Of a DNA stretch of 18,699 bases, positions 12,942 to 18,699 are shown in pieces. Origin of the DNA: JBCBSP01 sp964550935 (GTDB taxonomy: Bacteria > Pseudomonadota > Alphaproteobacteria > Caulobacterales > Maricaulaceae). The notes below the pieces were generated by a model, which was given only the letters and a program-made list of their open reading frames with translations, did not search any database and was not told where the DNA came from. Within the stretch, counting starts at the first letter, position 1, and each line of letters begins with the position of its first letter. Location: assembly GCA_964550935.1 (NCBI GenBank), contig CAZKBB010000056.1:1-18699 (forward strand). The letters run 5' to 3'. The position numbers and the translations under genes were made by a program.

Positions 12942-13586
12942 ATGACCGAAAACGTATCCGCCGCCCTGCCGCGTATCAACGAGCCGGCGCCGGACTTCAC
13001 CGCGCAGACCACCCATGGCGAGCGCTCGCTTTCAGACTATCGCGGCAAGTGGCTGGTTCTGTTCTCGCACCCGGCGGACTTCACGCCCGTGTGCACGACC
13101 GAGTTCATAGGCTTCGCCAAGGCGCAGGACCGCTTCGCGGCGCTGAACACGGAGCTTCTGGGCCTGTCCATCGACAGCCATTTCGCCCACATCGCCTGGA
13201 TGCGCTCGATCAAGGAGAATTTCGGCGTCGAGATCAGGTTCCCGATCATCGCCGACTTGTCCATGGACGTCGCGCGCGCTTACGGGATGATTCAGCCCGG
13301 CGCCTCCGACACCGCGGCGGTGCGCGCCACCTTCATCATCGACCCTGAAGGCGTGCTGCGCGCGATGGTCTACTACCCGATGAGCAACGGCCGAGTGATC
13401 GAGGAGTTTTTGCGTCTCGTTGAAGCCCTCCAGACCGCCGACGCGGAAAGCTGCGCGACGCCTGAAGGCTGGCGGCCTGGCGACAAGGTGATCGTGCCGC
13501 CGCCGGCCACGGCCGAGGCCGCTGAGAAGCGCGCGTCCGAAGGCTACGACACGGTGGACTGGTACTTCTCCACCCGCGCGCTGTGA
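12942..13586 (+). CDS. Prx6-type peroxiredoxin
   Basis: A thiol peroxidase that reduces hydrogen peroxide and organic hydroperoxides in the cytosol. The 214-residue protein shows the active-site segment FSHPADFTPVCTTEF with peroxidatic Cys51 and Thr48, the conserved Arg128 in VRATFIIDP, and the long Prx6-type C-terminal domain with TPEGWRPGDKVIVPPP and DWYFSTRAL. A second cysteine, Cys171 (ESCATPEGW), is present. The C-terminal motif where some relatives carry a cysteine (DWYFCTK) has serine instead. Whether it works as 1-Cys or 2-Cys enzyme is open. AAGGAGA at 12929-12935 is a strong ribosome binding site. It is probably under control of the palindrome at 12852-12880. Confidence 0.94.
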   Translation: MTENVSAALPRINEPAPDFTAQTTHGERSLSDYRGKWLVLFSHPADFTPVCTTEFIGFAKAQDRFAALNTELLGLSIDSHFAHIAWMRSIKENFGVEIRFPIIADLSMDVARAYGMIQPGASDTAAVRATFIIDPEGVLRAMVYYPMSNGRVIEEFLRLVEALQTADAESCATPEGWRPGDKVIVPPPATAEAAEKRASEGYDTVDWYFSTRAL

Positions 13587-13597
13587 TCAGCGCCCAC

Positions 13598-13632
13598 GCG
13601 CCGGCCCGCTTTCTCTCCCACCGGGCCGGCGC
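13598..13632 (+). terminator. strong GC stem-loop after the peroxiredoxin gene
   Basis: GCGCCGGCCCG (13598-13608) and CGGGCCGGCGC (13622-13632) form a perfect 11-bp stem with a 13-base pyrimidine-rich loop, starting 11 bases after the stop codon. The sequence after it is TTCTCACC, a poor T-run. It is very likely a transcription stop or a 3'-end-protecting hairpin. Confidence 0.65.
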
Positions 13633-13696
13633 TTCTCACCCCCCCATGGACCAACGTTGAACGCTTAGAACCCCAAAATCCTGTGAGGCCCTAGCC

Positions 13697-14164
13697 ATGC
13701 TTAAATCCCTGCTCATCGCGGCCGCCGCGGCCGCCGCCCCCATCGCCTGCGCCGGCGCGGAGGAGACGCACCCTCGCGGAGAGCCCGAAACGGCGTCGCC
13801 CGCGCGCATTCTGACGGTTCTGACCGCCGCAGAGCCCCAGACCCAGCTGATGGGTCTGATCCTTAGCCGCTTCAGCGCCGAGGCCGGAGCGGACGTGCGC
13901 GTGCTGCTGTGCGACGCGGCGGGCGATCTGGCGCTGGCGGAACCGCCGCAAAGCGCGACCGCCCCGCTTGCGCCGCGCGGCATGAGCCCACATGGGCTGC
14001 TCTCCATGCTGGTCGACGCCGGCGCGACGGTTCAGGTCTGCGCGATCTATCTGCCTAACAGCGCCTACTCCGAGGACGACCTGATGGCGGGCGTCAGCGT
14101 GGCCGCACCGCCGGAGATCGCTGCGGTCATGGTCGAGTCGGACACGAAGCTGTTCACCTTCTAG
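13697..14164 (+). CDS. exported DsrE-like family protein
   Basis: A 155-residue protein with a signal peptide (MLKSLLIAAAAAAAPIACAG, cleavage probably after AGA near residue 21) and a mature domain resembling DsrE/DsrF-like sulfur-transfer proteins. It has a beta strand ARILTVLTA, then ADVRVLLCDAAGDLAL with Cys72, SPHGLLSMLVDAGATVQVCAIYLPN with Cys115, and a closing LMAGV...ESDTKLFTF. DsrE-fold proteins carry or sense persulfides through a cysteine; Cys115 is at the expected place. Cys18 lies in the signal region but the lipobox is poor (P-I-A-C), so a lipoprotein is unlikely. It follows the peroxiredoxin gene on the same strand after a hairpin and 110 bases. Fold assignment is moderately sure; function inferred. 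Confidence 0.7.
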   Translation: MLKSLLIAAAAAAAPIACAGAEETHPRGEPETASPARILTVLTAAEPQTQLMGLILSRFSAEAGADVRVLLCDAAGDLALAEPPQSATAPLAPRGMSPHGLLSMLVDAGATVQVCAIYLPNSAYSEDDLMAGVSVAAPPEIAAVMVESDTKLFTF

Positions 14165-14493
14165 CACGGCGGCGAACGCGCCCGGCGCGCAGGCGCGCAA
14201 TCGCCTGTTCACCCTGCGCGCAAAAATCCGGCGCTTGGGGCGATTTTCGCCTTGGCGGAAACTCACCCTTCACGCGGTCGTGACAGAACGTGCATGGCGC
14301 GGGCGACGTCCCGCAGCCATATAACCGATCAGACGCGGCCGCGCCGGGGCCGGCGGGAGCGCAAGGCTCCTCCCCCCTCGGGCCGAACCGCCGGCTCGCC
14401 CCCCCCGGGCGCCGGCGCCCGCCGATCCTTGCGGGCCGCGTCGAGCCATTTACGCGGGCGCTCAGGCGCTCGCCGAGCCGGAAGGAGGCCGAC
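14165..14493. other. 329-base GC-rich intergenic stretch upstream of a 33-codon ORF
   Basis: The stretch begins with a perfect 9-bp inverted repeat, GCGCGCAGG (14185-14193) and CCTGCGCGC (14213-14221), just after the DsrE-like gene. It contains a TATAAC hexamer (14320-14325) that could be a -10 box, without a recognisable -35, and a perfect self-complementary GGGCGCCGGCGCCC (14407-14420). An ATG at 14290 is in frame with the 33-codon ORF and would give a 101-residue protein, but the added part is Arg/Pro-rich and has no ribosome binding site that I can see. If TATAAC is used, the ORF has a structured leader of about 160 bases. Confidence 0.45.
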
Positions 14494-14595
14494 ATGGCCC
14501 GTTACATCTCGCTCACCCTCGCCGCCGCTGCGCTCTGGGCCGTGGCCGTCATGGCCGCCTCTGGCGCCGGAGGCGGCGGGCTCTACATCTCCTAA
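14494..14595 (+). CDS. 33-residue hydrophobic small protein, unrecognised
   Basis: The product begins MARYISLTLAAAALWAVAVM, a single hydrophobic helix, and ends with a short glycine-rich tail AASGAGGGGLYIS. It could be a single-span membrane peptide or a cleaved signal-like peptide. The main support is GAAGGAGG at 14481-14488, five bases before the ATG and one of the best Shine-Dalgarno sequences in the window, together with the stop immediately before a series of hairpins that ends in a terminator. No homologue comes to mind. It has no obvious partner: the next plus-strand gene is over 1 kb away. Confidence 0.55.
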   Translation: MARYISLTLAAAALWAVAVMAASGAGGGGLYIS

Positions 14596-14607
14596 CGAAA
14601 CGGCAAA

Positions 14608-14690
14608 GCAGGCCTCAGCGTGCGTCCCCCCAGCCTGCCCGAAGAGGCCTGCCAGGCGCCGCCGGACACCTGTCCCCGTCCGGCGGCGCC
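14608..14690 (+). repeat. two consecutive perfect stem-loops downstream of the small ORF
   Basis: Stem 1 is GCAGGCCTC (14608-14616) with GAGGCCTGC (14644-14652), 9 bp with a 27-base loop. Stem 2, two bases later, is GGCGCCGCCGGAC (14655-14667) with GTCCGGCGGCGCC (14678-14690), 13 bp with a 10-base loop. Neither is followed by a T-run. Together with the terminator at 14701-14737 they form a fully structured 130-base RNA region. Confidence 0.7.
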
Positions 14691-14700
14691 AACCAAGACC

Positions 14701-14737
14701 AAAACGCCCCGCGAGCCGTCCGGCCCCGGGGCGTTTT
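14701..14737. terminator. bidirectional intrinsic terminator
   Basis: AAAACGCCCCG (14701-14711) and CGGGGCGTTTT (14727-14737) form a perfect 11-bp stem with a 15-base loop. The arms carry A and T tracts on the outside, so both strands show a GC stem followed by TTTT. It serves the plus-strand transcript of the 33-codon ORF and the minus-strand SDR gene, which ends at 14768. Confidence 0.85.
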
Positions 14738-14767
14738 CATGTCCGGGCGCCTCGATCCAGGGCGCGC

Positions 14768-15460
14768 CTACCAGGGCAGATCCTCGCCGCTGACATGGAA
14801 GAAGCGCCCGCTCATCGCCGGGTTGGCGCGCGCGATCAGATCCAGCTCGCCCTCCACGCTTTCCTGCACGGTGATCAGCCCGTTCGGCCCGCCCATGTCG
14901 GTGCGCACCCATCCGGGATGCAAAATCAACACGATGATCCCCTTGTCCTTCAGATCGACGCTGAGCGACTTGCCGACCGCGTTCAGCGCGGCCTTGGAGG
15001 CGCGATAGACGTAGCGCCCGCCGGAATCGTTGTCCGCGATCGAGCCCATGCGGCTGGACTGCAGCGCGATCACCTTCATCTGGCTCTCAGCGACCTGATC
15101 GGCGAAGGCGCCGGCCAGAGCCAGAGGCGCGACGGCGTTGATCCGCACCGCGTCGAGGAAAGCCTCGCTCGCGGCGGTGCGCAAATCGTCCTGGCCCTTC
15201 GGACCCATCACGCCGGCGTTGGCGAACAGGATGTCGATCGGTTCTGAGACCTGCTTTTTCAGAGCCTCGGCCGCCCCGAGATCGGAGGCGTCGTACGCCT
15301 CGATGCGCAGCCTGCCGTCGCCGGGATCGAGCGCCTTGAGATCATCGGCCCCGCCGGGATCGCGCACGCCGGCGGTGATCGTCCAGCCGCGCTCAAGGAG
15401 CTGACGGCAGTGTTCAAGACCGATGCCGCGATTGGCGCCGGTGATCAGGGCGTGGGGCAT
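14768..15460 (-). CDS. short-chain dehydrogenase/reductase (SDR), C-factor-like
   Basis: An NAD(P)-dependent oxidoreductase of unknown substrate. The 230-residue protein has the classical SDR motifs: cofactor-binding TGANRGIG at 7-14, acidic DASD near 57-60, NAG at 81-83, catalytic serine in LQSSRMGS (135/136), and Y152-x3-K156 in YVYRASKAALN, then HPGWVRTDMGG. The pattern resembles the Myxococcus CsgA (C-factor) type branch. The ATG at 15460 (MPHALITGAN) is placed right before the first beta strand; the longer frame to 15562 extends into the divergent promoter region. It ends at a bidirectional terminator and is transcribed away from the glutamate dehydrogenase gene. Confidence 0.9.
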   Translation of the reverse strand: MPHALITGANRGIGLEHCRQLLERGWTITAGVRDPGGADDLKALDPGDGRLRIEAYDASDLGAAEALKKQVSEPIDILFANAGVMGPKGQDDLRTAASEAFLDAVRINAVAPLALAGAFADQVAESQMKVIALQSSRMGSIADNDSGGRYVYRASKAALNAVGKSLSVDLKDKGIIVLILHPGWVRTDMGGPNGLITVQESVEGELDLIARANPAMSGRFFHVSGEDLPW

Positions 15461-15503
15461 GGCGCGCGCCTTTTCGTCTGGTTTGGGGGAGGTTGGTTCG
15501 TGG

Positions 15504-15534
15504 CCGCGAAGACAAGCACTGTATGGCTTCGCGG
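15504..15534. repeat. 8-bp inverted repeat in the divergent SDR/gdh intergenic region, possible operator
   Basis: CCGCGAAG (15504-15511) and CTTCGCGG (15527-15534) are perfect inverse complements separated by 15 bases. The site lies in the 203-base gap between the divergent SDR and glutamate dehydrogenase starts, 19 bases upstream of a gdh -35 candidate. It may bind a regulator of either gene; it may also be chance in GC-rich DNA. Confidence 0.35.
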
Positions 15535-15552
15535 TCCAGACGCGCACCGCGC

Positions 15553-15580
15553 TTGAACGCAACGAACGCGGTAGTAGGCT
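15553..15580 (+). promoter_or_regulatory. putative promoter of the glutamate dehydrogenase gene
   Basis: TTGAAC (15553-15558), a good -35 match, is followed after 16 bases by TAGGCT (15575-15580), a modest -10 match. The transcript would have a leader of roughly 75 bases before the ATG at 15664. Evidence is by eye only. Confidence 0.35.
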
Positions 15581-15663
15581 CCCCGCGACGCGCCTCGCCG
15601 CGCGACCCGTCAGACCCCGCCCGCGCCGTCAGGCGCCGCAGCGCCAGCCCGAAGGTTTTCCCC

Positions 15664-18600
15664 ATGAACGCCGTGGTCAGCGTCGCCCACGCCTACACGC
15701 TCGAAACCCTTCTGAAGGAGGCGCGCGGGGCCTGGGACGGCGATCTCAAGGCGACGCCGGGCGCGAACGCGCACGACTTCGTGACGCAGGTCCATGACGA
15801 TGCGCTGGAGGAGGACCTTTCCGGCATTCCGGCCGGCGACGCCGCAGCGCTGTTGAAGGACTTCTGGGAGTTCGGCGCGACCCGGCCCGACGACCGCATC
15901 CTGGTGCGCGTGCGCGCCGCGACGGGGCGCGAGGGCGCCGCGCTGAAGCGCGACGTGCTGGAGGTGGTCAGCCGCGACCGCTCCTTCCTGGTCGATTCGG
16001 TGATGGGCGAGATCGCGACCCAGGGCATGGACGTGCTGGCCATGTTCCACCCGATCATGCAGGTGCGCCGCGACGAAGCCGGGGCGCGCTCCGACGCCGG
16101 GCGCCGCCACATGGCGGAGTCCATGATCCAGGTGCATCTCGATCCGCTGGACGACCCCGCCCGCCGGCGCCTTGAGGACGGCGTCATGGCGACGCTGGAG
16201 GACGTGCGCGCCGCGGTGGAGGACTTCAACGAGATGCGCGCCCAGATGGACGAGGCGATCGCCCATCTTGAAAACGCGCGCTGCGAGGCGCCGCGCGAGG
16301 AGGTCGAGGAGTCCCTCTCCTTCCTGCGCTGGCTGCGCGACGATCACTTCACCTTCCTGGGCTGCCGGGCCTATCGCTTCGAGGTGGACGAGGCCGGCGC
16401 GCTGGTCTCGCGCGAGCCGAACGTGCTCACCGAGACCGGGCGCGGCGTGCTGCGCGATCCCGGCCGGCTCATCCTGCGCCGCTCCCAGGAGCCGGCGGTG
16501 CTCTCGCCGGCGGTGGAGGCCTTCGTGCGCGCGCCGAGCCCGGTGATCGTGGCCAAGGCGAACATGAAGAGCCGCGTGCACCGGCGCGTCTACAAGGACT
16601 TCATCGGGGTCAAGCGCTATCGCGAGGACGGCGTGGTGATCGGCGAGACCCGCTTCGTGGGCCTGTTCACCGCGGAAGCCTACGACCAGATGGCGCGCGA
16701 GGTGCCGCTGATCCGGCGCAAGGTGCGCCGCGTGCTGGAGAAGGCCGGCAAGACGCCGGGCAGCCACTCGGCGAAGAAGCTGCAGAACATCGTGGAGAAC
16801 TACCCCCGCGACGAGCTGTTCCAGACCGACGAAGAGGATCTTCTGCAGATCAGCCTCGGCGTGCTGCACCTCTACGACCGGCCGCGCACCAAGCTGTTCT
16901 TCCGCCATGACCAGTTCGACCGCTTCGTGTCGGTGCTGCTGTTCGTCCCGCGCGACCGCTATAACGCCAAGCTGCGCGAGCAGGCCGGTGATCTGATCCG
17001 GCGCGCCTTCGGCGGTCGGCTGTCGGCTTTCTATCCGATGTTCGGCGACGGACCGCTGGCGCGGGTCCACTTCATAGTCGGGCTCGATCCGTTCGATCAT
17101 CCCGAGCCCGACCTCGAGGCGCTCGAGCGCAAGGTCGTGGAGCTGTCGCGCACCTGGGAGGACGAGCTTCAGGCCGCCGCGCGCACGCGCCAGGACGCCG
17201 GGCTGTCGGCCGCCGTGGCGCGCTATCTCGACGGCTATTCGGCCGGCTATCGCGAGCGCTACGGGCCGAGCGAGGCGCTGTGCGACGTGGAGCGCATGGA
17301 GGAGGTCGCGCTCGGCCGGCCGATCGCGGCGCGCGCCTATCGCAGCGACGGCGATCCAGCCGAGCGGCTCCGGGTGAAACTCTACAGCGTCGGCGATCCG
17401 CTCTCCCTGTCGAACGTGCTCCCCGTGCTTGAGAATTTGGGCCTGCACGTGGACGCGGAGGCCGGCTACGGCGTGCGGCGCAAGCGCGGCGATGACGAAA
17501 CCCCGGAGACGGTCTGGGTGCATGAGTTCGAAGTGCGCCCGGAGATCGGCGAGGTGACCGATCTGGAAATGGTGGCGCGCGCGTTCGAGGACGCGCTCAT
17601 CGCCGTGCTTGACGGGCGCGCGGAGAATGACGGCTTCAACCGGCTGATCCTGTCGCTCGGCGTGCACTGGCGCGAGGCGGCCTTCCTGCGCGCTTGCGCG
17701 CGCTTCCGCCAGCAGACCGGCCTTGATCCGTCACAGGCGCTGCAGGAGGAGGCCTTCGCGGCCCACCCGAACGTCGTGCGCGCGCTTCTGGAGCTGGCCC
17801 GGGTGCGCTTCGATCCCGCCCTGGCGCTGACGCGCGAGCAGCGCAAGGAGAAGTCCGACGAGGCCGCCAAGGCCGTGCGCGACGCGCTGGAGGCGGTCTC
17901 GAGCCTCGATCACGACCGGGCGCTGCGCCGCATCCTGCGCCTGATCGAGGCGGTGCTGCGCACGAATTTCCACCAGACCGGCGCCGACGGCGCGCCCAAG
18001 CCGTGGATCTCGCTGAAGATCGACTCGCGCACGCTGCGCGATCTGCCCGAGCCCAAGCCCTATCGCGAGATCTTCGTGTGGAGCCCCCGCGTGGAGGGGG
18101 TCCATATCCGCTTTGGCCCCGTCGCGCGCGGCGGGCTGCGCTGGTCGGACCGGCGCGAGGACTTCCGCACCGAGGTGCTGGGCCTTGTGAAGGCGCAGCA
18201 GGTCAAGAACGCCGTCATCGTGCCGGTCGGCTCGAAGGGCGGCTTCTATCCCAAGCAGCTGCCCAAGGACGGCCCGCGCGAGGCCTGGATCGAAGAAGGC
18301 CAGGAGGCGTACAAGACCTTCATCCGCGGGCTTCTGGACATCACCGACAACATCGTCTCCGACCAGGTGAACCGCCCCGGCTCCGTCGTGTGCTGGGACG
18401 ACGAGGATCCGTATCTGGTCGTCGCCGCGGACAAGGGCACGGCGACCTTCTCCGACATCGCCAACGGCGTCGCTCAGGAGGAGTATGATTTCTGGCTCGG
18501 CGACGCCTTCGCCTCAGGCGGCTCGGCGGGCTACGACCACAAGAAGATGGGCATCACCGCGCGGGGCGGCTGGGAAAGCGTGAAGCGCCATTTCCGCGAG

Positions 18601-18699
18601 ATGGGAAAGGACATCCAGTCCGAACCCTTCACGGTGATCGGCGTCGGCGACATGTCCGGCGACGTGTTCGGCAACGGCATGCTGCTGTCGAAGGAGATC
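15664..18699 (+). CDS. gdhB: NAD-specific glutamate dehydrogenase, large (about 180 kDa) type, cut by window edge
   Basis: The enzyme deaminates L-glutamate to 2-oxoglutarate and ammonia with NAD, mainly for amino-acid catabolism. The first 1012 codons are open; the family is usually about 1600 residues. The N-terminal regulatory region includes ACT-like segments (RDRSFLVDSVMGEIATQGMDVL split near 115-136, and SFLRWLRDDHFTFLGCRAY near 218-236) and LYDRPRTKLFFRHDQFDRFVS-type sequence near 400. The catalytic part begins about residue 800 with GVHIRFGPVARGGLRWSDRR, where ARGGLRWSDR is at 821-830, and the conserved KNAVIVPVGSKGGF near 848-861, followed by GVGDMSGDVFGNGM near the window end. The ATG at 15664 has a GAAGG about eight bases upstream. 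Many GC-rich shadow frames overlap it on both strands. Confidence 0.95.
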   Translation, partial: MNAVVSVAHAYTLETLLKEARGAWDGDLKATPGANAHDFVTQVHDDALEEDLSGIPAGDAAALLKDFWEFGATRPDDRILVRVRAATGREGAALKRDVLEVVSRDRSFLVDSVMGEIATQGMDVLAMFHPIMQVRRDEAGARSDAGRRHMAESMIQVHLDPLDDPARRRLEDGVMATLEDVRAAVEDFNEMRAQMDEAIAHLENARCEAPREEVEESLSFLRWLRDDHFTFLGCRAYRFEVDEAGALVSREPNVLTETGRGVLRDPGRLILRRSQEPAVLSPAVEAFVRAPSPVIVAKANMKSRVHRRVYKDFIGVKRYREDGVVIGETRFVGLFTAEAYDQMAREVPLIRRKVRRVLEKAGKTPGSHSAKKLQNIVENYPRDELFQTDEEDLLQISLGVLHLYDRPRTKLFFRHDQFDRFVSVLLFVPRDRYNAKLREQAGDLIRRAFGGRLSAFYPMFGDGPLARVHFIVGLDPFDHPEPDLEALERKVVELSRTWEDELQAAARTRQDAGLSAAVARYLDGYSAGYRERYGPSEALCDVERMEEVALGRPIAARAYRSDGDPAERLRVKLYSVGDPLSLSNVLPVLENLGLHVDAEAGYGVRRKRGDDETPETVWVHEFEVRPEIGEVTDLEMVARAFEDALIAVLDGRAENDGFNRLILSLGVHWREAAFLRACARFRQQTGLDPSQALQEEAFAAHPNVVRALLELARVRFDPALALTREQRKEKSDEAAKAVRDALEAVSSLDHDRALRRILRLIEAVLRTNFHQTGADGAPKPWISLKIDSRTLRDLPEPKPYREIFVWSPRVEGVHIRFGPVARGGLRWSDRREDFRTEVLGLVKAQQVKNAVIVPVGSKGGFYPKQLPKDGPREAWIEEGQEAYKTFIRGLLDITDNIVSDQVNRPGSVVCWDDEDPYLVVAADKGTATFSDIANGVAQEEYDFWLGDAFASGGSAGYDHKKMGITARGGWESVKRHFREMGKDIQSEPFTVIGVGDMSGDVFGNGMLLSKEI

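Noticed and set aside
14224..14249. AAAATC/GATTTT pairing after the DsrE-like gene as an intrinsic terminator
   Set aside because: Only six outer pairs match and the GC part of the stem does not pair cleanly; too weak to list as a terminator.
14290..14595. 101-residue ORF including the 33-codon ORF
   Set aside because: The extra 68 residues are Arg/Pro/Gly-rich with no ribosome binding site at 14290, whereas 14494 has a strong one.
15610..17667. 685-residue minus-strand open frame
   Set aside because: It lies antisense to the clearly recognisable glutamate dehydrogenase; its His/Arg/Ala/Leu-rich translation is the normal shadow of GC-rich codon use.
1..18699. CRISPR arrays, insertion sequences, prophage or attachment sites
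   Set aside because: No regularly spaced repeats, transposase or integrase coding was seen. The tRNA-Gly 3' end has no visible duplicate copy in the window.

Overview
The window is high-GC, gene-dense bacterial chromosome and looks alphaproteobacterial. The ChvI/ChvG two-component pair lies beside a mannose-type EIIA and an HPr, then ahcY. A ProXp-ala / CnoX-like thioredoxin / LON-domain / Trm112 / DUF971 cluster and a large-type NAD-glutamate dehydrogenase add to that picture. A Caulobacterales/Maricaulales-like source is my best guess, as inference only. No transposase, integrase, phage gene or CRISPR array is visible.

Region 1 (1-5908, mostly minus strand) starts with the N-terminal part of S-adenosylhomocysteinase (ahcY), cut by the window edge. 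A plus-strand gene for an unrecognised membrane protein with a long acidic tail follows. Then come ptsH (HPr), an EIIA-Man type PTS protein, and chvG/chvI, transcribed in the order chvI-chvG-EIIA-HPr. The HPr kinase gene usually found between chvG and EIIA is not there.

Region 2 (6078-10889) has a divergently transcribed gene for an unrecognised 585-residue helical protein. After it lies a minus-strand run of housekeeping and protein quality-control genes: proX-like tRNA editing, CnoX-like thioredoxin, LON-domain protein, Trm112-like, DUF971.

Region 3 (10992-12279) holds tRNA-Gly(GCC) with its promoter, a class I methyltransferase (minus) and a DUF202 membrane protein (plus).

Region 4 (12352-14164) looks like a small redox-stress module: an NsrR-like Rrf2 regulator with three cysteines, a perfect 12-5-12 palindrome, a Prx6-type peroxiredoxin and an exported DsrE-like protein. 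The likely reading is that the Fe-S regulator controls the peroxiredoxin through the palindrome.

Region 5 (14165-18699) holds a 329-base GC-rich stretch and a 33-codon ORF with a strong ribosome binding site. Three consecutive perfect stem-loops follow, the last a bidirectional terminator. An SDR oxidoreductase (minus) and a divergent NAD-glutamate dehydrogenase, cut by the right edge, complete the window.

The most interesting places are the Rrf2/palindrome/peroxiredoxin module, the 33-residue ORF with its stem-loop series, the missing hprK, and the two large unrecognised proteins at 1177-2739 and 6078-7835.
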